Below are positions 17,070 through 26,402 of a stretch of DNA of 64,000 nt, piece by piece. Origin of the DNA: Mycobacterium sp. AZCC_0083 (GTDB taxonomy: Bacteria; Actinomycetota; Actinomycetes; Mycobacteriales; Mycobacteriaceae); assembly GCF_014202335.1 (NCBI RefSeq), contig NZ_JACHGP010000025.1:49116-113115 (forward strand), in the 5' to 3' direction. The notes below the pieces were generated by a model, which made no database searches, was not told the origin of the DNA, and saw nothing but the letters and a program-made list of their open reading frames with translations. Within the stretch, counting starts at the first letter, position 1. Every line of letters begins with the position of its first letter. Both the position numbers and the translations under genes were made by a program.

Positions 17070-18281
17070 TCAATCGAGCACCCGTGCCGTCGGCGTGAAC
17101 ACCACGGGCATGGCCTCCGGCCCGCTGACGAAGTTGGCGGGCCGCAACGGCACGTCGGCACCGTCGGCGAGCCGAAGGTCGGGCAGCCGCTCGAGCACCC
17201 GGGTGGTCATCATCGACAACTCCAGACGGGCCAGCTGATTGCCAAGGCAGAAGTGCGAGCCGAACCCGAAGGCCATGTGGCTGTTGGGATTCCGGTCGAT
17301 GTGGAATTCGTCGGCATTCTCGAACACCGATTCGTCGAAGTTCGCCGATTCGAACATCAGCATGACCTTCTCGCCCTCACGCATGTCCGTGCCGTGGAAG
17401 GTGGTGTCGGCCATGAGCGTGCGGCACATGTTCTTCACCGGCGACGTCCAGCGCAGCATCTCCTCGATGGCGCTTGGCAGGCCCTGAGGATCTGCCACCA
17501 GCGCATCCCACTGGTCGCGGTGGCGCAACAGCTGCTCGGTGCCACCGGACAGGGTGTGACGGGTGGTCTCGTCGCCGCCGATCAGGATCAGCAGGGTCTC
17601 CATGACGATCTCGTCGTCGGACATCCGCTGGCCTTCGACCTCCGAGTTGACCAGGATGGAGAACAGATCGTCGGTGGGTTCGGCGCGGCGCTTGGCGATG
17701 ATCTCCATCGTGAACGCCGTATAGCCGGCGAACGCGTCCACCATCCCCTGAGCCGTCAGTTCGTCGATGTGCGAACTCAGCCCGGTCACCAGGTCGTCGG
17801 ACCACTTCAGCAGCAACTCGCGGTCCTCGGGCAGCACTCCCAGCATGTCGCCGATCACCGCCATCGGCAGTGGGGCGGCGATGTCGCGGACGAAGTCGCA
17901 CTCCCCTCGCTCGCACACCGAATCGATGAGCGTGTCGCACAAGGTGCCGATCGATGGCAGCTTGTCCATCACGCGCTTGCGGGTGAAGCCTGCGTTGACC
18001 AGCTTGCGCCGCAACAGATGTGAGGGATCGTCCATGTCGATCATGTACGGCATGCCGGGAGTGTCGGGCCGGATTCCACCGGTGTTGGAGAACATCTCCG
18101 GGTTGCGCTCGGCGTCGAGTACGGCCTGATACGTCGTCGCGGCGGCCAGCCCGTTGCGGTCGCGGAAGACGGGCTGATTGGCTCGCATCCAGCTGAACGC
18201 CTCGCGGGCCCCGCCGTCGGCGTAGAAGGTGCCGTCGGTGAAGTCCACGTCGGGCTTGGTTCCGGCAAGCGTCTGGGTCAT
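17070..18281 (-). CDS. cyp142: Cytochrome P450 CYP142, cholesterol/cholestenone side-chain oxidase
   Basis: P450 of 403 residues. The heme-binding loop FGFGSHFCLGNQLA has its Cys ligand at about 345. The ExxR pair is in EEMLRW (274-277), and the I-helix oxygen site is GGDETT (235-240). CYP142 oxidises the terminal C26/C27 methyl of cholest-4-en-3-one to the acid used by FadD19, overlapping with CYP125, which is not in this window. Its ATG overlaps the upstream gene's stop (ATGA), so it is in the operon started at 19003. It ends 6 bp from the convergent MFS gene. Confidence 0.93.
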   Translation of the reverse strand: MTQTLAGTKPDVDFTDGTFYADGGAREAFSWMRANQPVFRDRNGLAAATTYQAVLDAERNPEMFSNTGGIRPDTPGMPYMIDMDDPSHLLRRKLVNAGFTRKRVMDKLPSIGTLCDTLIDSVCERGECDFVRDIAAPLPMAVIGDMLGVLPEDRELLLKWSDDLVTGLSSHIDELTAQGMVDAFAGYTAFTMEIIAKRRAEPTDDLFSILVNSEVEGQRMSDDEIVMETLLILIGGDETTRHTLSGGTEQLLRHRDQWDALVADPQGLPSAIEEMLRWTSPVKNMCRTLMADTTFHGTDMREGEKVMLMFESANFDESVFENADEFHIDRNPNSHMAFGFGSHFCLGNQLARLELSMMTTRVLERLPDLRLADGADVPLRPANFVSGPEAMPVVFTPTARVLD

Positions 18282-19003
18282 GCGATCTCCTTGGCGTCAC
18301 CGAAGGTCATCTCGACGTTGTCGGCCGAACTCGAGAGCATTGCGCGCTTGGGGAAGCCCAGTGACGCGAGTTCCTTGCCGTACGCGTGTTCGCCAAGACG
18401 GACACGGACACCGCCCGGTCGGTACCGGACACCGGAAAGCCGCATCTCCCCTGCGGTTTCGCGGGTGACGCCGTCCAGATGTGAGTACGTGGGGTGCACC
18501 TGTGGCTTGGACGTGAAGGACGACGGCACGCGCAGTCCTGGCAGGAACTCCATGCCCACCGCGAACTTGCCGTCGATGGTCACGTCGAATCCGAATTGGT
18601 GACCGTCACGAATCATGAAGTCCGCCATCACCTTCGGATAACCCCAGATCGATCGGCCCGCCTCGAGCGTGAACGCCTGATCGACCGGGAGGTGGTGGAT
18701 GAACGCGCCTGCGGACTGGAGCGCTCGCAGCCCGGCGGCGTTCGATCCTGGCGGGTTGACCATCACGTTGGTGCCGTATTCGTAGTACTGGCCAAGATCG
18801 CCGTCGACGTAGTGCATGAGCATCAGCACGACGACGGCCTTGTTCGGCCGGTGGCGGCAGACCTGCAGACCGCTGTAGTCGATCATGCGCTGCGCGGCGT
18901 CGGCGTTCACCGAGAACATCGCCATGTGCTGGGTCGCGGCGCGGATCTTCACGGGCATCGTCACGACGGTGCCTGCGATGGTGTGCTGCGAGACGGGGGT
19001 CAC
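18278..19003 (-). CDS. Acetoacetate decarboxylase-like protein (Rv3519 type)
   Basis: A 241-residue protein of the acetoacetate decarboxylase fold, with the stretches NPPGSNAAG, GRSIWGYPKVMADF and MEFLPGLRVPSSF. By position and sequence it is the Rv3519 counterpart. No reaction has been firmly assigned to it, and whether it keeps the Schiff-base lysine cannot be judged by eye (the K in WGYPK is a candidate). GTG 19003 starts 10 bp after a KstR box without a ribosome site. cyp142 follows with a 4-bp overlap. Confidence 0.82.
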   Translation of the reverse strand: MTPVSQHTIAGTVVTMPVKIRAATQHMAMFSVNADAAQRMIDYSGLQVCRHRPNKAVVVLMLMHYVDGDLGQYYEYGTNVMVNPPGSNAAGLRALQSAGAFIHHLPVDQAFTLEAGRSIWGYPKVMADFMIRDGHQFGFDVTIDGKFAVGMEFLPGLRVPSSFTSKPQVHPTYSHLDGVTRETAGEMRLSGVRYRPGGVRVRLGEHAYGKELASLGFPKRAMLSSSADNVEMTFGDAKEIA

Positions 19004-19013
19004 ACGCCAAATC

Positions 19014-19027
19014 TAGAACGTGTTCTA
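19014..19027. promoter_or_regulatory. KstR box overlapping the -10 of the Rv3519-like/cyp142 operon
   Basis: TAGAACGTGTTCTA is a near-perfect palindrome extended by flanking TC/GA. On the minus strand its end overlaps a -10 element TAGATT (19010-19015), 6 bp before the GTG at 19003. Confidence 0.85.
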
Positions 19028-19058
19028 GACAATCTGCAAGAAAGTGTCTACACCCCGC

Positions 19059-20090
19059 CTAGACCAACCCGGCGAGGTCCCTGATCTGCTCCGGGGAGCG
19101 GGCGCCGACCACCATCATCGTGACGCCTGCCGCCTCCCAGGCCTTGATCTGCTCACGCACGTAGTCCAGGTTGCCGACGATGGCCGAATCGTCGACCAGC
19201 TCATCCGGGATGATGGCCGCGGCCTCGTCCTTGCGGTTGTTCCTGAACAGCGCGGTCACCTCGTCGACCACGTCGGCGTACCCCATCCTGCGGTAGACGT
19301 CGGCGTGGAAGTTGGTGTCCTCGGCGCCCATCCCGCCCATGTAGAGCGCGAGGTGCGGCTTCATCAGCTCCATGATCCCCGGCCGGTCGTCGGTCACGAC
19401 CACCTGCGCCGTCGCGCAGATCTCGAAGGTTTCCCTGGTGCGCCGGGCACCCGGCCTGGCGAATCCCTCGTCGAGCCACTCGTTGTACATGTCGGCGATC
19501 CGCGGCGAGTAGAAGATGGGCAGCCAGCCGTCGCAGATCTCCGCCGCGAGCGCGACGTTCTTCGGCCCCTCGGCACCCAGCATGACCGGAATGTCCGCGC
19601 GCAACGGATGGGTGATCGGCTTGAGGTTCTTGCCGAGGCCCGCGGTGCCCTCGCCGGTCAGCGGCAGCGGGTAGTGCGGCCCGTCGCTGTGCACGGGTGC
19701 CTCACGTGCCCAGACCTGGCGCAGGATGTCGACGTACTCGCGGGTGCGGGCCAGCGGCTTCGGGAACTTCTGGCCGTACCAGCCCTCGACCACCTGGGGT
19801 CCGGATACGCCGAGGCCCAGGATGTGCCTGCCGCCGGAGAGGTGATCCAGCGTCAGCGCCGCCATCGCGCACGCGGTCGGCGTGCGGGCGGACAGCTGGA
19901 TGACCGACGTGCCGAGCCGCATCCGCGTGGTCTCACGACCCCACCAGGCCAGTGGCGTGTAGGCGTCGGAGCCCCATGCCTCCGCGGTGAAGACCGTGTC
20001 GAACCCGGCCTCCTCGGCCGTCGCGACCAATTCGGCGTGGTTCGTCGGCGGCTGCGCGCCCCAGTATCCGAGCTGAAGGCCCAACTTCAT
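19059..20090 (-). CDS. LLM-class F420-dependent oxidoreductase (Rv3520c type)
   Basis: A 343-residue luciferase-like monooxygenase-fold protein starting MKLGLQLGYWGAQ. The pattern GTSVIQLSARTP, HILGLGVSGPQVVEGWYG and VMLGAEGPKNVALAAE is that of coenzyme F420-dependent reductases and dehydrogenases. The substrate is unknown; its place in the KstR regulon suggests a sterol or sterol-derived one. AGGTGAG precedes the ATG. It shares the 20127-20140 KstR box with the divergent DUF35 gene and is the Rv3520c counterpart. Confidence 0.87.
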   Translation of the reverse strand: MKLGLQLGYWGAQPPTNHAELVATAEEAGFDTVFTAEAWGSDAYTPLAWWGRETTRMRLGTSVIQLSARTPTACAMAALTLDHLSGGRHILGLGVSGPQVVEGWYGQKFPKPLARTREYVDILRQVWAREAPVHSDGPHYPLPLTGEGTAGLGKNLKPITHPLRADIPVMLGAEGPKNVALAAEICDGWLPIFYSPRIADMYNEWLDEGFARPGARRTRETFEICATAQVVVTDDRPGIMELMKPHLALYMGGMGAEDTNFHADVYRRMGYADVVDEVTALFRNNRKDEAAAIIPDELVDDSAIVGNLDYVREQIKAWEAAGVTMMVVGARSPEQIRDLAGLV

Positions 20091-20126
20091 TTAGCTCACC
20101 TCTCGACCCGTGGTTGAAACCATTCT

Positions 20127-20140
20127 TAGAACCTGTTCTA
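20127..20140. promoter_or_regulatory. KstR box between the F420 oxidoreductase and DUF35 genes
   Basis: TAGAACCTGTTCTA is an exact match. It ends 9 bp before the GTG of the DUF35 gene and lies 36 bp upstream of the divergent oxidoreductase. Confidence 0.82.
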
Positions 20141-20149
20141 CTCGATGCT

Positions 20150-21187
20150 GTGACCGCCAGCCAAAGCAGCCCGGTGCAGATCGACACACATGAGCCGCCA
20201 CTTTCAGCTCCGCTGAGGCTCTCATTCGACTACACCCGTTCAGTCGGACCACTCCTCAGCCAGTTCTTCACCGCCCTGCGCGAGCGACGCGTTCTCGGCG
20301 TGCGCGGGTCGGACGGACGGGTGCATGTGCCGCCAGCCGAGTATGACCCCGTCGACTACCAGCCACTGACCGAGGTCGTGCCGGTCGCGAGCGTGGGCAC
20401 GGTGGTGTCGTGGACGTGGCAGGAGCAAACGCTGGAGGGTCAGCCCCTCGACCGCCCGTTCGCATGGGCCTTGATCAAGCTCGACGGTGCCGACACCCCG
20501 CTCTTGCACGCCGTAGACGCCGGTTCCTCGGACGCCATCAGCACGGGCGCGAGGGTGCACGTGCACTGGGCTGACGAGCCGGTGGGTTCGATCACCGACA
20601 TCGCGTACTTCGCACTCGGCGACGTGGCGGAGGAGGTTCCGGCAAGCACGCCTGGGGCGAGCGAAGCGACGGGGGAAAGAACCGACGAGCGCGAGCCCGT
20701 CACCCTGCTGGTCGTCCCGAGCGCTATCGAGATCCAGCACACCGCGTCGCTGCCCGAGAGCACGTTCCTGCGTGGCCTCGAGGAGGGCAAGCTGATCGGG
20801 GCCCATGCCATCTTGGACGGCGGCGATAAGGGGAAGGTGTACTTCCCTGCGCGCGAGGCCGATCCGGCCACCGGCAGGCAGCTCACCGAGTTCGTCGAGT
20901 TGCCCGACAAGGGCACGGTCACGACGTTCGCGATCATCAACATCCCGTTCGCCGGTCAGAAGATCAAGCCGCCGTACGTCGCTGCCTACGTTCTGCTCGA
21001 CGGCGCCGACATCCCGTTCCTGCATCTGGTCACCGAGATCGACGCCGCCGACGTGCGGATGGGCATGCGGGTCGAAGCGGTGTGGCGGCCCCGCGACGAG
21101 TGGGGTCTCGGCATCGACAACATCGAATACTTCCGGCCGACGGGTGAGCCCGACGCCGAGTACGACACCTACAAGCACCACCTGTAA
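20150..21187 (+). CDS. Tandem DUF35 OB-fold protein without zinc cysteines (Rv3521 type)
   Basis: A 345-residue protein built of two related halves: about 30-170 (SQFFTALRERRVLGVRG then VHVPPAEYDP) and about 195-340 (TFLRGLEEGKLIGAHA then VYFPAREADP). Each half resembles a DUF35 unit (helix hook, ribbon, OB-fold), but the whole protein contains no cysteine, so both zinc ribbons are lost. DUF35 proteins bind thiolase-like lipid-transfer proteins; the next genes are ltp4 and ltp3, making complex formation likely. GTG 20150 was chosen over a TTG inside the KstR box. Confidence 0.8.
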   Translation: MTASQSSPVQIDTHEPPLSAPLRLSFDYTRSVGPLLSQFFTALRERRVLGVRGSDGRVHVPPAEYDPVDYQPLTEVVPVASVGTVVSWTWQEQTLEGQPLDRPFAWALIKLDGADTPLLHAVDAGSSDAISTGARVHVHWADEPVGSITDIAYFALGDVAEEVPASTPGASEATGERTDEREPVTLLVVPSAIEIQHTASLPESTFLRGLEEGKLIGAHAILDGGDKGKVYFPAREADPATGRQLTEFVELPDKGTVTTFAIINIPFAGQKIKPPYVAAYVLLDGADIPFLHLVTEIDAADVRMGMRVEAVWRPRDEWGLGIDNIEYFRPTGEPDAEYDTYKHHL

Positions 21188-21198
21188 AGGGCGCACCC

Positions 21199-22262
21199 AT
21201 GACTCTTCGTGACGTTGCCGTCGTCGGCTTCGCGCACTCCCCGCACGTCCGCCGCACCGAAGGCACGACCAACGGCGTCGAGATGCTGATGCCGTGCTTC
21301 GCCTCGGTGTACGCCGACCTCGGCATCAAGCAGACCGACATTGGGTTCTGGTGCTCCGGTTCTTCGGATTACCTTGCCGGACGCGCCTTTTCGTTCATCT
21401 CGGCGATCGACGCGATCGGTGCGGTGCCGCCGATCAACGAGTCACACGTCGAGATGGACGCCGCATGGGCGCTGTACGAGGCCTACATCAAGCTGTTGAC
21501 CGGCCAGGTCGACACCGCACTGGTGTACGGGTTCGGCAAGTCGTCGGCGGGCACGCTTCGCCGGGTGCTTGCGATGCAGACCGATCCCTACACGGTCGCC
21601 CCGTTGTGGCCGGATGCCGTGTCGATGGCCGGACTGCAGGCGCGGTTCGGGCTCGACTCCGGCAAGTGGACCGCCGAGCAGATGGCCCAGGTGGCGCTGG
21701 ATTCGTTCGCGGTATCCGGCAGGACCGACTCCGAGAAGCCGGCGAGCAGTATCGACGAGTTGCTCGCCAGGCCGTACTTCGCGGATCCGTTGCGCCGCCA
21801 CGACATTGCGCCGATCACCGACGGCGCCTCGGCGATCGTGTTGGCCGCAGGCGACAAGGCCCGCGAGCTTCGGGAGAACCCGGCCTGGATCACCGGCATC
21901 GAGCACCGCATCGAAACCCCGGCGCTCGGCGCGCGCGATCTGACGACGTCGCCGTCGACGGCAGCGTCGGCTAGGGCCGCCACGGGGGGCGACACCGGCT
22001 CGATCGACGTTGCGGAGATCTACTCGCCCTTCACCCATCAGCACCTGATCCTCACCGAGGCCATCGGGCTGCCCGAGTCGACGAAGGTCAACCCGTCAGG
22101 TGGCACGCTGGCGGCCAACCCGATGTTCTCCGCGGGGCTTGAACGCATCGGGCTCGCCGCCCGCCACATCTTCGACGGGTCCGCACAGCGGGTTCTGGCG
22201 CATGCCACCAGCGGTCCTGCGCTGCAACAGAATCTGGTCGCCGTTCTGGAAGGAAAGAGCTA

Positions 22263-22263
<1 letters not shown>
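21199..22263 (+). CDS. ltp4: Thiolase-like lipid-transfer protein Ltp4 (possible side-chain aldolase)
   Basis: A 354-residue protein of the SCP-x thiolase family, Rv3522 counterpart. The position of the nucleophilic thiolase cysteine reads NESHVEMDAAWALYEA, with no Cys, and the C-terminal CxG site is replaced by HATSGPALQQN. This loss is the pattern of the retro-aldolase members (Ltp2 type), which cleave steroid side chains with a DUF35 partner. In Rhodococcus, Ltp3 and Ltp4 are needed for C24-branched sterol side chains. It follows the DUF35 gene by 11 bp, and its stop overlaps ltp3 as TAATG. Confidence 0.88.
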
Positions 22264-23455
<1,192 letters not shown>

Positions 23456-23459
<4 letters not shown>

Positions 23460-23494
23460 AGTACACCGACATCCACTCGGGATGGCAGCAGTGA
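23456..23494 (+). CDS. Possible 12-codon bridging ORF between ltp3 and the isomerase-like gene
   Basis: GTG 23456 overlaps the ltp3 stop (GTGA). The 12 codons read MKYTDIHSGWQQ and end in a TGA that again forms GTGA with the GTG at 23491, a possible start of the next gene. It may pass ribosomes from one gene to the next, or be chance. Confidence 0.25.
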
Positions 23495-23895
23495 GCGACT
23501 CCCCGGTTCATCTAGCGGGCAAGCGTTCCCGCGAGGCCGCCGTCGCCCGTAACAAAGAGGCCTGGCTGGCCGTCTTCGCCGACGACGCCATCGTCGAGGA
23601 TCCGATCGGACCGTCGCACTTCGACCCGGAGGGCAAGGGTCACCGCGGCAAGGAGGCGATCGCAGCCTTCTTCGACATGGCGATCGCCCCGAGCGAGCTG
23701 ACGTTCAACTTCGAGAAGACCTATGAGTGCGGCAACGAGGAAGCCAACGTGGGCCACATAGTCATCAGGGCCGCCGGGTACGAGGTCACCGCCGAGGGCG
23801 TGTTCACCTACAAGGTCAACGACGCCGGTGAGATCGTTGCGCTGCGCGCCTATTGGGAGCTCGACCAGGCCGCAGCGAGCGCCCGCAAGCTCTAA
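23482..23895 (+). CDS. NTF2-like protein, ketosteroid isomerase family
   Basis: A 137-residue SnoaL/ketosteroid-isomerase-fold protein. N-terminal helices (REAAVARNKEAWLAVFADDA) lead to the conserved VEDPIGPS turn, followed by HRGKEAIAAFFD and strands ending IVALRAYWELDQA. Catalytic acids of true KSI cannot be confirmed by eye. A delta5-3-ketosteroid isomerase role fits the cluster but is inferred. The start may be ATG 23482 or GTG 23491 (MSDSPVHL). It is the last gene of the DUF35-ltp4-ltp3 unit. Confidence 0.78.
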   Translation: MAAVSDSPVHLAGKRSREAAVARNKEAWLAVFADDAIVEDPIGPSHFDPEGKGHRGKEAIAAFFDMAIAPSELTFNFEKTYECGNEEANVGHIVIRAAGYEVTAEGVFTYKVNDAGEIVALRAYWELDQAAASARKL

Positions 23896-23900
23896 GACCC

Positions 23901-23961
23901 GTTGATTCTGCGTCCAGGGCGCAAAAGTGCGAGTAGCCAAGGCCCTCAGCACAGAATCAAC
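23901..23961. terminator. Structured inverted repeat between convergent genes
   Basis: Perfect outer arms GTTGATTCTG (23901-23910) and CAGAATCAAC (23952-23961) enclose a second pair AGGGC/GCCCT and an inner GCGCAAAAGTGCG. It sits between two convergent genes and overlaps the carbonic anhydrase stop codon. A bidirectional terminator or a dispersed repeat copy are both possible. Confidence 0.55.
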
Positions 23962-24487
23962 TCTGTACGGGCTGCATTCCAGCCAGGTAGCGCCGTGCCA
24001 AGTCCTGGTATGCGCCGGGATTGGTGTTCACCCACACCTCGGCGCCGGTGCCGGCGATCGGGCCGCGCACCTTGGCAGGTGAGCCGGTGACCAACACCTC
24101 GTCGGGGATCTTCGTTCCGCCGACCACCAGCGAGTGCGCGGCGACGAGGCTTCGCCGGCCGATGACCGCACCGTCGAGCACCGTGGCGTGGTTGGCGATC
24201 AACGCCTCCTGACCGATGTGCACGCCGTGGATCACGCAACAGTGCGCAACGGTAGCGCCGGGTCCGACGTCGGTCGGTATGCCCGGCGGTGCGTGCAGCA
24301 CGCTTCCGTCCTGCACGTTTGCGCCCTCCCGGATGATGATCGGGGCGAAGTCCGCCCGAATCACCGCGTTGAACCACACCGACGCGCCCGCCTCGACGTG
24401 GACGTCACCGATCAGCGTGGCCGTCGGCGCGATGAAGGCAGTCGGATCGACGACCGGGGAACGTCCCTCGAATGAAAACAGCGGCAT
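23957..24487 (-). CDS. Gamma-class carbonic anhydrase family protein (Rv3525c type)
   Basis: A 176-residue left-handed beta-helix protein. Hexapeptide-type turns run through IAPTATLIGDVHVEAGASVWF and GATVAHCCVIHGVHIGQEALI. The zinc histidines fit SVLHAPPG, AHCCVIHG (H-x4-H) and the gamma-CA loop spacing. Whether it hydrates CO2 is not known; many family members bind CoA esters or metals. ATG 24487 was preferred over the TTG one codon earlier. It is divergent from kshA across a KstR box. Confidence 0.85.
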   Translation of the reverse strand: MPLFSFEGRSPVVDPTAFIAPTATLIGDVHVEAGASVWFNAVIRADFAPIIIREGANVQDGSVLHAPPGIPTDVGPGATVAHCCVIHGVHIGQEALIANHATVLDGAVIGRRSLVAAHSLVVGGTKIPDEVLVTGSPAKVRGPIAGTGAEVWVNTNPGAYQDLARRYLAGMQPVQS

Positions 24488-24543
24488 CAACTAGATATAC
24501 CGCAGGTAGATGCGCCAGACGTTGCGCACCCGTACCTAAAAAC

Positions 24544-24557
24544 TGTAACGTGTTCTA
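24544..24557. promoter_or_regulatory. KstR box in front of kshA
   Basis: TGTAACGTGTTCTA is an exact match. It lies 29 bp upstream of kshA, which has a GGGAGG ribosome site, and 56 bp upstream of the divergent carbonic anhydrase gene. Confidence 0.82.
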
Positions 24558-24586
24558 GTTAGAGACCAAGGAACGGGAGGCCCACC

Positions 24587-25753
24587 GTGACCACCGAAAC
24601 TGCAGGAGTCCGTGAGATCGACACCGGCGCCCTGCCGGACCGGTACGCGCGCGGCTGGCATTGCCTGGGTCCAGTGAAGGAATTCCTGGACGGCAAGCCG
24701 CACTCCATCGAGATATTCGGCACCAAACTGGTGGTGTTCGCCGACTCGCAAGGCGAGCTCAAGATCCTCGACGGCTACTGCCGCCACATGGGCGGTGACC
24801 TGTCCCAGGGCACCATCAAGGGTGACGAGGTCGCCTGCCCGTTCCACGACTGGCGCTGGGGTGGCGACGGCAAGTGCAAGCTGGTGCCGTACGCCAAGCG
24901 CACGCCGCGGCTGGCCAGGACCCGCTCCTGGACCACCGACATCCGCAGCGGCCTGCTGTTCGTCTGGCACGACGTCGAGGGCAATCCGCCGCCGCCCGAG
25001 GTGCGCATCCCGGACATCCCGGAGTATGGCGGCGACGACTGGACCGAGTGGCGGTGGAACACGATCTTGATCGAGGGCGCCAACTGCCGCGAGATCATCG
25101 ACAACGTCACCGACATGGCGCACTTCTTCTACATCCACTTCGGTCTGCCGACGTACTTCAAGAACGTCTTCGAGGGTCACATCGCCTCGCAGTACCTGCA
25201 CAACGTGGGCAGGCCCGACGTGAATGACCTTGGTACGTCATACGGCGAGGCGCATCTGGATTCGGAGGCGTCCTACTTCGGGCCGTCGTTCATGATCAAC
25301 TGGCTGCACAACAACTACGGCGGTTTCAAGGCCGAGTCGATCCTGATCAACTGCCACTATCCGGTGAACCAGGACTCCTTCATGCTGCAGTGGGGCGTCA
25401 TCGTCGAGAAGCCAAAGGGCTTGGACGAGAAGACCACTGAGCGGTTGGCCCGGGTGTTCACCGAAGGCGTCAGCAAGGGCTTCCTTCAGGACGTGGAGAT
25501 CTGGCGACACAAGACCCGCATCGACAACCCCTTGCTGGTCGAGGAGGACGGCGCGGTCTATCAGATGCGCCGCTGGTATCAGCAGTTCTACGTCGATGTC
25601 GCCGACGTGTCGCCGGACATGGTCGACCGCTTCGAGATCGAGGTCGACACCACGGCCGCCAACGAGAAGTGGCACGTCGAGGTCGAGGAGAACCTCAAAG
25701 TGCAGGCGCAGGAGGCTCAGGACAAGGAAGCCGCGGAGCAACCGGCGACATGA
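24587..25753 (+). CDS. kshA: KshA, 3-ketosteroid 9-alpha-hydroxylase oxygenase
   Basis: Rieske non-heme iron oxygenase of 388 residues. The [2Fe-2S] ligands are C65/H67 (CRHMGG) and C84/H87 (CPFHDW). The mononuclear iron ligands are H179 and H184 in DMAHFFYIH and D302 in QDVEIW, matching the known KshA arrangement. With its reductase KshB (not in this window), KshA 9-alpha-hydroxylates 1,4-androstadiene-3,17-dione or the side-chain CoA thioester, and with KstD opens ring B. The start is GTG. Its stop overlaps the next gene as ATGA. Confidence 0.96.
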   Translation: MTTETAGVREIDTGALPDRYARGWHCLGPVKEFLDGKPHSIEIFGTKLVVFADSQGELKILDGYCRHMGGDLSQGTIKGDEVACPFHDWRWGGDGKCKLVPYAKRTPRLARTRSWTTDIRSGLLFVWHDVEGNPPPPEVRIPDIPEYGGDDWTEWRWNTILIEGANCREIIDNVTDMAHFFYIHFGLPTYFKNVFEGHIASQYLHNVGRPDVNDLGTSYGEAHLDSEASYFGPSFMINWLHNNYGGFKAESILINCHYPVNQDSFMLQWGVIVEKPKGLDEKTTERLARVFTEGVSKGFLQDVEIWRHKTRIDNPLLVEEDGAVYQMRRWYQQFYVDVADVSPDMVDRFEIEVDTTAANEKWHVEVEENLKVQAQEAQDKEAAEQPAT

Positions 25754-26226
25754 CCACGCACGACGAGCGGATCCAAACGCCAGACGTCGACCGTCTGGCC
25801 CGCTCGATGCTGCTCCTTCACGGCGCGCACGACGATGACGATGACGATGATCCGGTCGGCACGGGCCCGAGCACGCGTTCGTGGAGCAAGGCACCGGATT
25901 TCGCCGACGACCCGCAGCGGGCGGCGGCGGTGCACGAGGCCACTGCGCGTGATCGCGAGCGCTACCTCAACTCTGGATTGGCGCCCGTCGACTGCCGGTT
26001 CTGCCACGTCACCGTTGCCGTCAAGAAGCTCGGCCCAGGACACACTGCGGTGCAGTGGAATTCGGAGGCGACGCAGCGGTGCGCGACGTTCACCGAGGTG
26101 CGGGCGAGCGGCGGCGACAGCAGCCGCAGTCGCGCCTGCCCACGGCTCGCCGACAGCATCAAGCATGCCATTGCGGAGGGGTGCCTCGACGAGGTCTCGA
26201 CCGCCCCGGCGCCCGGCGACGGCTGA
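25750..26226 (+). CDS. Small Cys-containing protein coupled to kshA (Rv3527 type)
   Basis: A 158-residue protein of unknown function, positional counterpart of Rv3527. Residues 27-34 form a run of Asp (HDDDDDDD). The C-terminal half holds CRFCH, then a Cys in TQRCATF and another in RACPRL, which could form a metal site. No known enzyme domain is recognisable. Translation is coupled to kshA by the ATGA overlap, so a role in assembling or protecting the oxygenase is possible but unproven. Confidence 0.75.
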   Translation: MTTHDERIQTPDVDRLARSMLLLHGAHDDDDDDDPVGTGPSTRSWSKAPDFADDPQRAAAVHEATARDRERYLNSGLAPVDCRFCHVTVAVKKLGPGHTAVQWNSEATQRCATFTEVRASGGDSSRSRACPRLADSIKHAIAEGCLDEVSTAPAPGDG

Positions 26227-26402
26227 TCGCTTCCGTCTAGGACCCTGAGCCCTAGCACGCGGTACCGACATTCGGGTGTTCGGCGTCGGTGTTCGGCGGG
26301 GTTGTGCACAGTCACCGATTCATCCACAGCCCGGGGTTGCGGGTCGGTTGGATGTCTGGGTCTGCGGGCATGAATGTCTGGGTTCCTCAGCATGATTGAA
26401 GC

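Noticed and set aside
26280..26340. Possible DnaA boxes (TTGTGCACA and TTCATCCACAG) before the HNH gene
   Set aside because: Only two weak, imperfect sites and no AT-rich region or replication gene, so an origin is not supported.
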